From Modestobacter roseus (GTDB lineage: Bacteria > Actinomycetota > Actinomycetes > Mycobacteriales > Geodermatophilaceae), in the NCBI RefSeq assembly GCF_007994135.1, contig NZ_VLKF01000001.1:2666001-2730000 (forward strand): 64,000 nucleotides of DNA, in the 5' to 3' direction. Every line of letters starts with the position of its first letter. Within the stretch, counting starts at the first letter, position 1. Positions 21,091-30,529 of this stretch are shown piece by piece. Under the pieces are notes generated by a model, which saw only the letters and a list, made by a program, of their open reading frames with translations, had not been told where the DNA came from and did no database searches. A program made the translations under genes and the position numbers.

Positions 21091-21918
21091 TCAGTGCGCG
21101 GCCTCGACCGAACCGTTGAGGTAGGTGCCCATCAGCATGGTGAAGACGTAGGCCTGCAGGAAGATCACCAGCAGCTCGAAGAACGTCATCACGATGGCCA
21201 TCAGCGCGGAGATCGGCCCGAAGACGGCGGAGAAGTTGCCCACCGTGAACAGGTAGGTGGCGCCCAGCGCGAAGGTGACCAGCAGCATGTGGCCGGCGAA
21301 CATGTTGGCGAAGAGCCGGACCGCGAGCGTGAACGGCCGCACGATGAAGTTCTGCAGCAGCTCGAGCGGGGTGATCAGGATGTACATCGGCTTGGGCACG
21401 CCGGGGAGGAAGGCGATGTCCCGGAAGTAGGGCACCAGGCCCTGGTTCTTGATGCCGACCCAGATGTAGACGACCCAGCAGATCAGGGCCAGCACCAGCG
21501 GGAAGGCGAACTTCGACATCGGCGAGATCTGCGCGAGCGGGATGATCGCCATCAGGTTGTTCGCCAGGATGAAGAAGAACAGCGAGGCGAGGAACGGCGC
21601 GAAGGGCAGCCCCTTCGGGCCGACCACGTCGCGGGCGATCCCGTCGCGGATGAAGGAGTAGCCGCTCTCGCCGACCCACTGCAGCTTCCCCGGCACGATC
21701 TGCGGGTTGCGGACCGTGGCGACCAGGAAGGCGATCATCGCCGCGGTGGCGATCCACAGCAGCAGCGTGATGCGGGTGATCTCGAAGTCGACGCCGAGGA
21801 TCGAGAACTGGAAGAGCGCCTCGGGGAAGAACTCACCGAGGCCGGGGGGCACGAAGCCGCCACCGGGGTCGCTCTCCACAGCGAGCACGTCGCCGAGCGC
21901 GTGGGCGCTGGAGGTCAC
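21091..21918 (-). CDS. atpB: ATP synthase Fo subunit a
   Basis: 275-residue stator subunit forming the proton half-channels. Five to six helices; the essential Arg is in PFTLAVRLFANMFAGHMLL, with the FVTMLMGTYLNG-like end helix. GTG start at 21918 with AGAAGGGA upstream; the GTG overlaps the stop of the upstream gene as GTGA, indicating coupled translation. Confidence 0.98.
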   Translation of the reverse strand: MTSSAHALGDVLAVESDPGGGFVPPGLGEFFPEALFQFSILGVDFEITRITLLLWIATAAMIAFLVATVRNPQIVPGKLQWVGESGYSFIRDGIARDVVGPKGLPFAPFLASLFFFILANNLMAIIPLAQISPMSKFAFPLVLALICWVVYIWVGIKNQGLVPYFRDIAFLPGVPKPMYILITPLELLQNFIVRPFTLAVRLFANMFAGHMLLVTFALGATYLFTVGNFSAVFGPISALMAIVMTFFELLVIFLQAYVFTMLMGTYLNGSVEAAH

Positions 21919-22238
21919 CGTCGTCCCTTCTGCGTCCTGGGCTGGCTCCGTCGTCCGCCCGGGGTGGTACCGGTGTGCTGCCCGGGGACCGGGTCGAGCG
22001 CACCGTACTTCTTGACCACAACGTAGATGGCCACACTCACGCCGAGCACCACGCCTACCGGCAGGAAGAAGATCGTCTCCAGCCACCGGTCCAGCAGCCA
22101 CCCGACCCCGCCCCACACGGCCATCCCGGACATCATGGTCCCGGTGACCGCCCAGCCCATGTCGGCCCCGCTGGGCTGACGAGCTGGTACTACGGGTCGT
22201 GGTCGGGCTTCCCCGCGAGCGGGCAGGTCCTCAGCCAT
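21915..22238 (-). CDS. AtpZ/AtpI-like membrane protein
   Basis: 107 residues with two helices (about MGWAVTGTMMSGMAVWGGVGWLLDRW and IFFLPVGVVLGVSVAIYVVVKK) separated by a short loop, typical of AtpZ-type accessory proteins encoded before atpB; such proteins can aid Mg2+ or Ca2+ transport or c-ring assembly. Basic and Pro/Gly-rich tail. ATG at 22238. Overlaps atpB by 4 bp and follows the AtpI-like gene by 14 bp. Confidence 0.8.
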   Translation of the reverse strand: MAEDLPARGEARPRPVVPARQPSGADMGWAVTGTMMSGMAVWGGVGWLLDRWLETIFFLPVGVVLGVSVAIYVVVKKYGALDPVPGQHTGTTPGGRRSQPRTQKGRR

Positions 22239-22252
22239 CGCGCCGGACACTA

Positions 22253-22738
22253 TCAGCCGCGTGTCGCGGCCTCTCCGGGTCCGCTGCCCGACCCATCTGC
22301 GGCCCCACCCGGTGGACTGGGTGGCGGCACGTAGTAGAGCTGCCGGGTCCACACCCACCGGAGCTGCACCCCGCTCCACAGCAGCGCACCGGCGACCACC
22401 GTCCAGGCCATCACCTGCCGGTCCGGCCAGCCGTCCTCCGGCAGCCCGGTCAGCAGCGGGAAGAGCAGCACGGCCTTGAGCCCGAAGGTGCCCAGCGCGG
22501 CGGGCAGCGTCCAGGTGTCGTCGACCCGGCCGGCCCAGCCGACCACCGCACCGGAGACGCAGAAGAAGAACGTGACGATCGCGCTGCCGAGCAGCACGCT
22601 CAGCGCATCCGCCCAGCTCAGCGCCAGGCCGACGACCAGCGCGGCGACCGCGGCGAGGGCCGTGGTGACCAGCACGCCGACCCGCAGGAACGACAGGTCC
22701 CACGGCACGGCCGACCGCTCCGGCGTCCCGGCGGTCAT
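22253..22738 (-). CDS. atpI: ATP synthase protein I-like
   Basis: 161 residues with four predicted membrane helices and a Pro/Gly-rich cytoplasmic tail, at the place where AtpI (Rv1303 type) lies in actinobacterial atp operons. AtpI is a c-ring assembly chaperone in other bacteria. ATG start; overlaps the end of the wecA-like gene by 4 bp (ATGA), so the two are coupled. Confidence 0.8.
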   Translation of the reverse strand: MTAGTPERSAVPWDLSFLRVGVLVTTALAAVAALVVGLALSWADALSVLLGSAIVTFFFCVSGAVVGWAGRVDDTWTLPAALGTFGLKAVLLFPLLTGLPEDGWPDRQVMAWTVVAGALLWSGVQLRWVWTRQLYYVPPPSPPGGAADGSGSGPGEAATRG

Positions 22739-23985
22739 CGTCGGACCCCCGCCGGCCGAGGTGCCTCGGGCTGCGCCGGGACGACGTCGGCCGCTCGCCT
22801 CCCCCGCGCCGCACGGGTCGCGGGGTGCGCGGTGCGGCTGCGTTCCCGCATGGCCGCGAGCTCGGCCTGACGGGCGGCGATCGCGGCCCGCCGGGCCCGC
22901 GGGCTGAGCACGACCACGACCCCCACCACCAGCAGCGCACCGATCACCACGAGCACCTCGACGGTGCCCCCGGTGATGGACAGCGCGACGGCGCCGAAGC
23001 TCAGCAGGGCAGCCCAGAAGTACATGATCAGCACCGCCCGGCGGTGCGAGTGGCCGATCGACAGCAACCGGTGGTGCAGGTGCATCTTGTCCGGCGCGAA
23101 CGGCGACTGCCCGCGCATGCTGCGCCGCACGACCGCCATCACCAGGTCCATGAACGGGATGAAGAGCACCGCGACCGGCACCAGCAGCGGCAGGGTGAGC
23201 GGCAGCAGGCTGGCTGCCGAGCCGAGGGTCTGCGAGTCGGTCTGCCCGGTGGCCGAGACCGCGGCGGCCGAGAGCATCAGTCCGACCAGCATCGACCCGG
23301 AGTCGCCCATGAAGATCCGCGCCGGGCTGAAGTTGTGCGGCAGGAAACCCAGGCAGGCGCCGGCGAGCACGGCGGTGATCAGCGCCGGGGCGCTGGAGAC
23401 GTCGTCGTAGCCGATGTAGCCCAGGTGGTAGCTGTAGGCGAAGAAGGCCAGCGCGGCGATCGCCGAGACCCCCGCGGCCAGGCCGTCGAGGCCGTCGATG
23501 AAGTTGAGGGCGTTCACCGTGAGCACGGTCAGCAGCACGGTCGCCGGCACCCCGACGTCCGGGCCCAGCGACAGCGTGCCGATGTCGGCGACCGGCAGGA
23601 ACACGTAGGCCAGCTGGACGCCGAGGAGGACCATCACCCCGGCCGCGGCGATCTGCCCGGTGAGCTTGGTCAGTGCGTCGAGGCCGAACCGGTCGTCGAG
23701 CACGCCGAGGAGGCAGATCAGGCCTCCGGCGACCAGCACCGCCACCGTCTGCGAGCTGAAGTCGAAGCTGCGCTGCAGCGAGGGCAGCTGTGCGGCCACC
23801 AGCACGCCGGCGGCCACCCCCAGGTACATCGCCACTCCCCCGCCGCGGGGGGTCGGGATGACGTGCACGTCGCGGTCGCGGACCGCCGCCATCACCTTGA
23901 AGCGGACCGCCGCGACCCGCACCACGGGGGTGGCCAGGAAGGTGACCAGCCCCGCGGCGAGCAGGACGACGGCGTACTCGCGCAT
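22735..23985 (-). CDS. wecA: WecA/MraY-family undecaprenyl-phosphate glycosyl-1-phosphate transferase
   Basis: 416-residue polytopic enzyme (about eleven helices) that moves a sugar-1-phosphate, probably GlcNAc-1-P, from a UDP-sugar to decaprenyl/undecaprenyl phosphate at the start of cell-wall linker or polysaccharide synthesis. Motifs: RGGGVAMY, LDDRFGLDAL (the DD pair), NALNFIDGLDGLAAG, FMGDSGS and HLHHRLL, the HxHH signature of the WecA rather than MraY branch. A long Arg/Ala-rich cytoplasmic tail follows residue 355. Same location as Rv1302. ATG start. Confidence 0.9.
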   Translation of the reverse strand: MREYAVVLLAAGLVTFLATPVVRVAAVRFKVMAAVRDRDVHVIPTPRGGGVAMYLGVAAGVLVAAQLPSLQRSFDFSSQTVAVLVAGGLICLLGVLDDRFGLDALTKLTGQIAAAGVMVLLGVQLAYVFLPVADIGTLSLGPDVGVPATVLLTVLTVNALNFIDGLDGLAAGVSAIAALAFFAYSYHLGYIGYDDVSSAPALITAVLAGACLGFLPHNFSPARIFMGDSGSMLVGLMLSAAAVSATGQTDSQTLGSAASLLPLTLPLLVPVAVLFIPFMDLVMAVVRRSMRGQSPFAPDKMHLHHRLLSIGHSHRRAVLIMYFWAALLSFGAVALSITGGTVEVLVVIGALLVVGVVVVLSPRARRAAIAARQAELAAMRERSRTAHPATRAARGRRAADVVPAQPEAPRPAGVRR

Positions 23986-24162
23986 GCGGTCAGCCGGCCG
24001 TCGGGTGCGTTCCGCACGGACGGGTCATCGGGGTGCACTCCAGAGCGGTGGTGGGACGTCGACGCCGCGATCCCCGGGGCGGGGGCGGCAGACACGCCAC
24101 GGTATCCCGTGTCGAGGCCCCGCCCCTGCCAGACGGCTGTGAACTGTGGCCGCGTCCGGTCG

Positions 24163-24804
24163 CTAGTCGGTGAGCTCGGGCACGACCTCGCGCAGCCGCG
24201 CGACGTCGATGGCCCCGTGCCGGAGCACCCGAGGGGCCGGGGCGGTGCAGTCGACGATCGTGCTCGCGCTGCTCCCGGTCCGCGGGCCCGCGTCGAGCAC
24301 CACGGCCGCGTGCTCACCGAGCTGGGCCACCGCCTCCTCCGCGGTGGTCGCCGCCGGCCGGCCCGACCGGTTGGCACTGGACACCGCCAGCGGCCCGGTG
24401 CGCCGCAGCAGGTCACGGGCGACGTCGTCGTCGGGCAGACGGACCGCCACGGTGCCCTCCGCGTCGCCGAGGTCCCAGGCCAGCGAGGGCGCGTGCTCGA
24501 CCACCAGGGTGAGCCCGCCGGGCCAGAACGCCTCGGCGAGGGCGTGCGCGGTCTTCGGCACGGTCGTCACCAGCCCGGCCAGGGTCGAGGCCTCACCGAT
24601 GAGCACGGGCGTGGGCATGCTGCGGCCGCGGTTCTTCGCGGCCAGCAACCGGGTGACGGCCGCCGGGGTGAAGGCGTCGGCGGCGACGCCGTAGACGGTG
24701 TCGGTGGGCACGAGGACGAGCTCGCCACGCGAGACGGCGACCGCGGCGGCGGTCAGCCCCTGCTCGCGGAGCTCGGGGTCACTGCAGTCGTAGACGTCGG
24801 GCAC
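24163..24804 (-). CDS. tsaC: L-threonylcarbamoyladenylate synthase (Sua5/YrdC)
   Basis: 213 residues. Makes threonylcarbamoyl-AMP from Thr, bicarbonate and ATP for the t6A37 modification of ANN-decoding tRNAs. Sua5/YciO/YrdC core: LVLVPTDTVYGVAADAF, AKNRGRSMPTPVLI (KxR), PGGLTLVV, VAVRLPDDD and SSANRSGRPAATT. It lacks the extra C-terminal Sua5 domain. GTG at 24804 fits the mycobacterial start (VPDVYDCSDPE). The start codon lies in one arm of a 14-bp inverted repeat shared with the divergent gene. Confidence 0.93.
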   Translation of the reverse strand: MPDVYDCSDPELREQGLTAAAVAVSRGELVLVPTDTVYGVAADAFTPAAVTRLLAAKNRGRSMPTPVLIGEASTLAGLVTTVPKTAHALAEAFWPGGLTLVVEHAPSLAWDLGDAEGTVAVRLPDDDVARDLLRRTGPLAVSSANRSGRPAATTAEEAVAQLGEHAAVVLDAGPRTGSSASTIVDCTAPAPRVLRHGAIDVARLREVVPELTD

Positions 24805-24843
24805 GAGTGCGCAGTCTGCTCCCCCTACGCTGCGCACTCGTGC
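24801..24843. promoter_or_regulatory. 14-bp perfect inverted repeat spanning two divergent start codons
   Basis: Arms GCACGAGTGCGCAG (24801-24814) and CTGCGCACTCGTGC (24830-24843) with a 15-bp spacer. The GTG of tsaC and the GTG of the lipoprotein gene each lie in one arm. A TACGCT -10 for the rightward gene overlaps the right arm (24826-24831). It may be a shared operator or simply a duplicated promoter/start. Confidence 0.6.
24826..24831 (+). promoter_or_regulatory. -10 element of the GH114-like lipoprotein gene
   Basis: TACGCT, 8 bp before the GTG at 24840; leaderless spacing. Confidence 0.45.
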
Positions 24844-25627
24844 ACAGGTGGGCGCTGGCGACGTCGACGGCGCTGCTGCTGACCGCCTGCGGGGCGAGCG
24901 GCGGGCCCGCCGACCCGACCGGGGGCCGCCGTCCGGCGCGCGGTTCGACTACCAGCTGGGTGGCGCCCACCCGCCGGCGGACGGCGTGCAGGTGGTGGTC
25001 CGCGACCGCACCGCCGAGCCAGCGCCGGGCGGGTACCCGGTCTGCTACGTCAACGCCTTCCAGACCCAGCCCGGCGTCGCGGAGGTGCCGGACGACCTGC
25101 TGCTGCGGGACGGTGGCGCGCTGGTCGCGGATCCGGACTGGCCCGACGAGCACCTGCTCGACGTCTCCACGGCCGACCGGCAGGAGCGCGTCGCCGACCT
25201 GGTGGGCGGCTGGATCGACGGCTGCGCCGACGACGGGTTCGCCGCCGTGGAGCTGGACAACCTGGACAGCTGGACCCGGTCGCGGGGCCTGCTCGAGCGG
25301 GCCGACGCCGAGGCGACGGCCCGGCTGCTGGTCGACCGGGCGCACGCCGCCGGGCTGGCCGTGGCGCAGAAGAACGCCCCCGAGCTCGACGGCGCCGCAC
25401 TGGGGTTCGACTTCGCCGTGGCCGAGGACTGCGGCGCCTACGACGAGTGCGCCGTGTTCACCGACGCCCACCCGGTGGTGCTGGACGTCGAGTACACCGA
25501 CGAGGGCTTCGCCGCCGCGTGCGACCTCGCGGACGACCTCGCGGGCCTGAGCGTGCAGCGCCGCGACCTGGCGGTCTCGCTGCCGGACGACCCCGACTAC
25601 GTCGCGGAGTGGTGCCCGGCCCGCTGA
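24840..25627 (+). pseudogene. GH114-like secreted lipoprotein gene with a frameshift
   Basis: The GTG at 24840 begins a lipoprotein signal peptide (VHRWALATSTALLLTAC, lipobox LTAC) whose frame then turns into low-quality sequence. The rest, in another frame from about 24930 to 25627, is a TIM-barrel protein of the GH114 (alpha-1,4-polygalactosaminidase-like) type: FDYQLGG, VCYVNAFQTQPGV, IDGCADDGFAAVELDNLDSW, AVAQKNAPEL and VAEDCGAYDEC. One missing base near 24895-24945 would join them. Real mutation or sequencing error. The 3' end overlaps the convergent prmC by 31 bp. Confidence 0.75.
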
Positions 25628-26487
25628 GCCCGGGTCCGCTGAGCGGTGGTGTGCCGGGGGCGGCCGGCGAGGTCGGGGTGATCGGCCACGTCGGTCCAAC
25701 CGCCGTGCGCGCGGACCAGCGCCGGCAGCGAGGCACCCTGCTGGTCGGCGTGCTCGATGCCCAGCCAGCCGCCGGGCCGCAGCAGCCGGGCCGCGGTGTC
25801 CAGCAGCCCGCGGACGACGTCCAGCCCGTCCGGGCCGCCCCACAGCGCCAGCGGCGGGTCGTGGTCGGCGACCTCCCGGGGCAGCCCGGCGCCGTCGGGG
25901 ACGTACGGCGGGTTGGAGACGACGACGTCGACGGTGCCGTCGAGCTCGGCGAGCAGCTGCGGGTCGGTCATGTCCCCGGCGCGCACGTCGACCGGGGTGT
26001 CGCCGGCGGCGGCCCGGGCACGGGCGTTGTGCCTGGTCCACTCGATCGCGCCGGCGTCCCGCTCCACGGCGACCACCCGGGCGCCCGGGTGCTCGGAGGC
26101 GACCGACAGCGCGATCGCCCCCGAGCCGGTGCCCAGGTCGACGACGAGCGGCGCGTCCTGGCCGGCGATGCGGTCGAGCACCCAGCCGGCGATGAGCTCG
26201 GTCTCCGGGCGGGGCACGAAGACGCCGGGCCCGACGGCGAGCTCGAGGTGCCGGAAGGGGGCCGTGCCGGTGAGGTGCTGCAGCGGCACCCGGTCGGCGC
26301 GCAGCTCCACCCACCCGGCGAACCGGTCCACGGCGGCCGCGGGCACGTCCCCGGCGGTGAGCAGGCCGGCGCGGGTCGTGCCCAGGACCGCGGCGAGCAG
26401 CAGCTCGGCGTCCACCCGCGGCGACTCCACGCCGGCCTCGGCGAGCCGGCGCGCGGCGTCGGCCAGCAGGCTCCGGGCGGCGGTCAG
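25597..26487 (-). CDS. prmC: Release factor glutamine methyltransferase PrmC (HemK)
   Basis: 296 residues. Methylates the Gln of the GGQ motif in RF1/RF2 using SAM. Helical N-terminal domain, then a Rossmann fold with [13 protein letters not shown] (SAM binding) and [11 protein letters not shown] (the NPPY catalytic motif), preceded by [10 protein letters not shown]. No ATG or GTG fits the family start. The best start is the CTG at 26487, which overlaps the prfA stop as CTGA, so translation is coupled; the next in-frame GTG would remove about 20 residues. Confidence 0.9.
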   Translation of the reverse strand: MTAARSLLADAARRLAEAGVESPRVDAELLLAAVLGTTRAGLLTAGDVPAAAVDRFAGWVELRADRVPLQHLTGTAPFRHLELAVGPGVFVPRPETELIAGWVLDRIAGQDAPLVVDLGTGSGAIALSVASEHPGARVVAVERDAGAIEWTRHNARARAAAGDTPVDVRAGDMTDPQLLAELDGTVDVVVSNPPYVPDGAGLPREVADHDPPLALWGGPDGLDVVRGLLDTAARLLRPGGWLGIEHADQQGASLPALVRAHGGWTDVADHPDLAGRPRHTTAQRTRAQRAGHHSAT

Positions 26488-27560
26488 GAGCCGGCCGCCA
26501 GCAGCTCGGCGGTGTGCGCGGCGGTCAGCGCGTCGATCACCGGGTCCAGCTCGCCGTCGAGCACCGCGTCGAGGTTGTGCGCCTTGAAGCCGACCCGGTG
26601 GTCGGAGATGCGGTTCTCCGGGAAGTTGTAGGTGCGCACCCGCTCGCTGCGGTCGACGGTGCGGACCTGGCTGCGGCGGGCGTCGCTGGCCGCGGCGGCG
26701 GCCTCGTCCCGGGCGGCGGCGAGCAGCCGGGAGCGGAGCACCCGCAGCGCGGACTCGCGGTTCTGCAGCTGGCTCTTCTCGTTCTGCGAGCTGACGACGA
26801 TGCCGCTGGGCAGGTGGGTGATGCGCACCGCCGAGTCGGTGGTGTTCACGCTCTGCCCGCCGGGCCCGGACGACCGGAAGACGTCGATCCGCAGGTCGCC
26901 CGGGTCGACGCTGACGTCGACCTCCTCGGCTTCGGGGAGCACCAGGACCCCCACCGCGGAGGTGTGGATGCGCCCCTGGGACTCGGTGACCGGCACCCGC
27001 TGGACCCGGTGCACGCCGCCCTCGAACTTGAGCCGCGACCACACCGCCTCCGGCCCGCGGGCCTTGATGGCGACCGCGACGTCCTTGTAGCCGCCCAGCT
27101 CGGCGTCGACCGCGTCGAGCACCTCGGTCGCCCAGCCCCGGCGCTCGGCGTAGCGCAGGTACATCCGCAGCAGGTCCCCGGCGAACAGCGCCGACTCCGC
27201 GCCGCCCTCCCCCGCCTTGATCTCGAGGATGACGTCCTTGTCGTCGTCGGGGTCCTTGGGCAGCAGCTGCTCGGTGAGCTGCTGGGTCAGCTCGCCGATC
27301 CGGACCTGCAGTCCCTCGGCCTCGGCGGCGAAGGAGGCGTCCTCGGCGGCCAGCTCCTGCGCCGCGGACAGGTCGTCGCGGGCGGCGTCCAGCGCGCGGG
27401 CGGTCTCCACCACCGGGGCCAGCTGGGCGTAGCGACGGCCCAGCCGCCGGGCGCGCGCGGTGTCGGCGTGCACCGCCGGGTCGGCGAGCTCCAGCTCCAG
27501 CTCGGCGTGCTCGCTGAGCAGACCGGCGAGCCGGTCGCTGCCGGTGTCACTGCTGCTCAC
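26484..27560 (-). CDS. prfA: Peptide chain release factor 1
   Basis: 358-residue RF1, releases peptides at UAA and UAG. Domain 1 helical, the GGQ loop is [20 protein letters not shown], and the stop-codon-reading region lies around [16 protein letters not shown] is absent; the GTG at 27560 has AGGAG 7 nt upstream, and an in-frame GTG at 27566 would add two residues. Same order as Rv1299-Rv1300, followed by prmC, whose product methylates it. Confidence 0.97.
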   Translation of the reverse strand: MSSSDTGSDRLAGLLSEHAELELELADPAVHADTARARRLGRRYAQLAPVVETARALDAARDDLSAAQELAAEDASFAAEAEGLQVRIGELTQQLTEQLLPKDPDDDKDVILEIKAGEGGAESALFAGDLLRMYLRYAERRGWATEVLDAVDAELGGYKDVAVAIKARGPEAVWSRLKFEGGVHRVQRVPVTESQGRIHTSAVGVLVLPEAEEVDVSVDPGDLRIDVFRSSGPGGQSVNTTDSAVRITHLPSGIVVSSQNEKSQLQNRESALRVLRSRLLAAARDEAAAAASDARRSQVRTVDRSERVRTYNFPENRISDHRVGFKAHNLDAVLDGELDPVIDALTAAHTAELLAAGS

Positions 27561-27621
27561 GCACACGCTCCTGCGAGGAGGGCAGAAATGGCCATTTCTG
27601 CCCGGTTGGGGCCGGACATGA

Positions 27622-27668
27622 CGACGGCGCCCGCCCCGCCCCGGTGAGGGGCGGCGCGGGCGCCGTCG
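27622..27668 (-). terminator. Terminator after rpmE
   Basis: Arms CGACGGCGCCCG (27622-27633) and CGGGCGCCGTCG (27657-27668), perfect 12 bp, with a further GC-rich inner stem. It starts just behind the rpmE stop. Confidence 0.75.
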
Positions 27669-27674
27669 GAGGTG

Positions 27675-27899
27675 CTACTTCTCGGCGCCGGTGGTGCGCT
27701 TGCCGAACCGCTTCTCGAAGCGGGCGACGCGGCCACCGGTGTCCAGGATGCGCTGCTTGCCCGTGTAGAAGGGGTGGCAGGCGGAGCAGGTCTCGACGGT
27801 GAGGGTGCCGCCAGGCGCCGTGCTGCGGGTGGTGAACGTGTTGCCGCAACCACAGGTCACCTGGGTGACGTTGTAGTCGGGGTGGATGTCGGCCTTCAT
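27675..27899 (-). CDS. rpmE: 50S ribosomal protein L31, zinc-binding form
   Basis: 74 residues, located on the central protuberance of the large subunit. The zinc ligands are CGCG and CSAC (VTCGCGNTF...[14 protein letters not shown]), so this is the C+ form, the one replaced by a C- paralogue under zinc starvation in other actinobacteria. The ATG at 27899 gives the typical MKADIHPDY start; an in-frame ATG at 27908 is less likely. A TACACT element (27976-27981) may be its promoter. Confidence 0.97.
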   Translation of the reverse strand: MKADIHPDYNVTQVTCGCGNTFTTRSTAPGGTLTVETCSACHPFYTGKQRILDTGGRVARFEKRFGKRTTGAEK

Positions 27900-27975
27900 G
27901 CCGTGCACCCTCTCTCTGTCTCGGGATCTGGTGGTTCGGACGCCGCCGGTGACAGCGGCGGAGGCTCGACGGGCC

Positions 27976-27981
27976 AGTGTA
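27976..27981 (-). promoter_or_regulatory. Possible -10 of rpmE
   Basis: TACACT on the minus strand, about 77 bp before the rpmE start and downstream of the rho terminator. No clear -35. Confidence 0.4.
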
Positions 27982-28002
27982 CGGCTCCGCCGACGCAGCG
28001 GA

Positions 28003-28027
28003 GCGGCCCCCTGCGCGAGGGGGCCGC
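28003..28027 (-). terminator. Terminator after rho
   Basis: Perfect 10-bp inverted repeat GCGGCCCCCT / AGGGGGCCGC, 5-nt loop, directly after the rho stop at 28033. Confidence 0.8.
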
Positions 28028-28032
28028 GCCCG

Positions 28033-30321
28033 TCACTCCTTCTCGTTGACGCCGAGCGTCGTCTTCTGCACCTGCATGAGGAACTCGATGTTGTTGCGGG
28101 TCTTCCGCATCCGGTCGAGCAGCAGCTCCAGCGCCTGCTGGGGCTCCAGCGCCGACAGCACCCGGCGCAGCTTGATGACGATCGCCAGCTCGTCGGGCGA
28201 GAGGAGGATCTCCTCCTTGCGGGTGCCCGAGGCGTTGACGTCGACGGCCGGGAAGACCCGCTTGTCCGCCAGCCGGCGGTCGAGCTTGATCTCCGCGTTC
28301 CCGGTGCCCTTGAACTCCTCGAAGATGACCGTGTCCATCGTGGAGCCGGTCTCGACCAGCGCCGAGGCGATGATCGTCAGCGAGCCACCGTTCTCGATGT
28401 TGCGGGCGGCGCCGAGGAAGCGCTTGGGCGGGTACAGCGCCGTGGAGTCGACACCGCCGGAGAGGATGCGCCCGCTGGCGGGGGCCGCCAGGTTGTAGGC
28501 GCGGCCCAGCCGGGTGATCGAGTCCAGCAGGACGACGACGTCGTGACCCATCTCGACCAGGCGCTTGGCCCGCTCGATGGAGAGCTCCGCGACGGTGGTG
28601 TGGTCCGCCGGCGGCCGGTCGAAGGTGGAGGCGATGACCTCGCCCTTCACCGACCGCTGCATGTCGGTGACCTCCTCGGGCCGCTCGTCGACGAGGACGA
28701 CCATGAGGTGGCACTCGGGGTTGTTCGTGGTGATCGCGTTGGCGATCGACTGCAGCACCATCGTCTTGCCGGCCTTCGGCGGGCTGACGATCAGCGCCCG
28801 CTGCCCCTTGCCGATCGGCATGACCAGGTCCATGACGCGGGTGGTCATCAGGTGCGGCTCGGTCTCCAGCCGCAGGCGGTCCTGCGGGTAGAGCGGGGTG
28901 AGCTTGGTGAAGTCCGGCCGGTTGCGGGCCTGCTCGGGGTCCATGCCGTTGACCGAGTCGAGCCGCACCAGCGCGTTGTACTTGTCCTTGCGCTCGCCCT
29001 CGCGCGGCTGGCGCACGGCACCGGTGATCGCGTCACCGCGGCGCAGCCCGTACCGGCGCACCTGGGAGAGCGACACGTAGACGTCGTTCGGGCCGGTCAG
29101 GTACCCGGAGGTGCGGACGAACGCGTAGTTGTCCAGCACGTCGAGGATGCCGGCGACCGGCAGCAGGACGTCGTCCTCGCTGACGGTGGGCTCGTTCTGG
29201 TCGAAGCGCTCACGCCCACCGGCCTGGCCGCCACGGCGGTTGCGGTCGCGGTAGCGCCGGCCACGCCGGCGGCCGCCGCCCTCGAAGTCGTCGTCGTCCT
29301 CGTCGTTGCGGACGTCGTTGCGCGGGTCGTTGCGGTCGGTGCGCTCGTTGCCCCGGCCGCCGTCCCGCTGCTGCTCGGCGCGGTCGTTGCGGTTGCGGCC
29401 GTTGCGACCGCCCCCGTCCCGGTTCCCACCGTCGCGGTCGTCGTTGCGGGCGTCGCGGTCGCGGTCGTTGCGGTTGCGGCCGCCACGGTCCTCGCCCTCC
29501 CGGCCACCCTCGGAGCGGGCGGCGCGGTCCTCGCGCGGAGCCCGCTCCTCACGGGTGCCCCGCTCCTCGCGGTTGCCTCGCTCCTCGCGGTTGCCTCGCT
29601 CCTCGCGGGTGCCTCGCTCCTCACGAGGGGCCCGGTCCTCGCGCGCGGGCTCGCCGTCCCGGTCGCCGCGGTTGCGGTTGCGGCTGGGGCGCTCACGCTG
29701 CGGGCGCTCGCCGTCGGTCGCCGGGGTCTCGGCGGCCGGGGCGTCGCTGGTGCGCGCATCGGTGGCAGGGGCGTCGGCGGCAGGTGCCTCGCTGGCCCGT
29801 GCGTCGGCGGCCGGCGCATCGCCGGTGGCTGCCTCGGGGGCGGCGTCCGCGGTCGGTGCGCCGGCGGGGCGGCTCGCCGCACGCCGGCGACGGCCGGTGG
29901 GGGCGCTCCCGGCGGGGTCGGCGTCCGCGGTGGTGACCGGGCCGCCGTTGGCGCCGCCGCTCACCGGCGCCTCGAGGGGCGCCGAGGTGGCGGCCCCGCT
30001 GTCGGCGGCCGGGGCGTTCGGGGCCGGGGCGTTCGGGGTCGGGGCGTCAGCGACCGGGGCGTCGGCGGTGGGGCTCGCGGCCGGGGAGGCCGGGGCGCTC
30101 ACCTGGCGCTCGGAGATCGCGGCCACCAGGTCGCTCTTGCGCATCTTCGCGGTGCCGGGGATGCCCAGCTCGCCGGCCAGGCGCTGCAGCTCGGGGAGCA
30201 GCATGCCGGACAGCCCGCTGCCGCGACGGCGGGAACGGGGAGCCGTTCCGGCACCGGCGGCTGCCTCGTCGGACGGGGCGGCGTCGCGCGCGCCGTCGAT
30301 GAGGTCGGTGGTCTCACTCAC
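28033..30321 (-). CDS. rho: Transcription termination factor Rho with a long disordered N-terminal region
   Basis: 762 residues versus 419 in E. coli. The N-terminal Rho_N domain ([17 protein letters not shown]...[11 protein letters not shown]) is followed by a region of about 290 residues: first Ala/Pro/Asp-rich, then Arg/Glu/Asn/Gly-rich with REERG[TN] hexapeptide repeats, then a basic cluster ([17 protein letters not shown]). The RNA-binding domain and the RecA-like hexameric ATPase follow: Walker A PPKAGKT at about 517, [29 protein letters not shown] start with GGAAGGA upstream. Actinobacterial Rho proteins commonly carry such insertions, which bind RNA and broaden substrate use. Alone in its unit, with a promoter at 30530-30559. 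Confidence 0.97.
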   Translation of the reverse strand: MSETTDLIDGARDAAPSDEAAAGAGTAPRSRRRGSGLSGMLLPELQRLAGELGIPGTAKMRKSDLVAAISERQVSAPASPAASPTADAPVADAPTPNAPAPNAPAADSGAATSAPLEAPVSGGANGGPVTTADADPAGSAPTGRRRRAASRPAGAPTADAAPEAATGDAPAADARASEAPAADAPATDARTSDAPAAETPATDGERPQRERPSRNRNRGDRDGEPAREDRAPREERGTREERGNREERGNREERGTREERAPREDRAARSEGGREGEDRGGRNRNDRDRDARNDDRDGGNRDGGGRNGRNRNDRAEQQRDGGRGNERTDRNDPRNDVRNDEDDDDFEGGGRRRGRRYRDRNRRGGQAGGRERFDQNEPTVSEDDVLLPVAGILDVLDNYAFVRTSGYLTGPNDVYVSLSQVRRYGLRRGDAITGAVRQPREGERKDKYNALVRLDSVNGMDPEQARNRPDFTKLTPLYPQDRLRLETEPHLMTTRVMDLVMPIGKGQRALIVSPPKAGKTMVLQSIANAITTNNPECHLMVVLVDERPEEVTDMQRSVKGEVIASTFDRPPADHTTVAELSIERAKRLVEMGHDVVVLLDSITRLGRAYNLAAPASGRILSGGVDSTALYPPKRFLGAARNIENGGSLTIIASALVETGSTMDTVIFEEFKGTGNAEIKLDRRLADKRVFPAVDVNASGTRKEEILLSPDELAIVIKLRRVLSALEPQQALELLLDRMRKTRNNIEFLMQVQKTTLGVNEKE
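29522..29645 (-). repeat. 18-bp tandem repeats in rho coding sequence
   Basis: Seven imperfect 18-bp units encode the hexapeptides RE[ED]R[GA]x; the central ones (CGCTCCTCGCGGTTGCCT) are nearly identical. Protein-coding microsatellite. Confidence 0.85.
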
Positions 30322-30529
30322 GTACAGGTCCTTCCCTGCGGTGACCTGCGCCTACCAGCGCAGGAGGTGACCCGGTCCCGGAGGCGGCAGGAGCCCGGGG
30401 GCTCGTGGCGACCGTGCGGAGGCGTCGGGTCTGTGGATGCGGGCCGAGGATCGGGGAGACGATCACCGTGAGAGGGTCGTCCGTCTGCAACGTCCCGCGT
30501 GAGGCTCGCCCGAGGGCGGCTACGTCGTC

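Noticed and set aside
29522-29645. CRISPR-like regular repeats
   Set aside because: Units are contiguous without spacers and encode hexapeptides of Rho.
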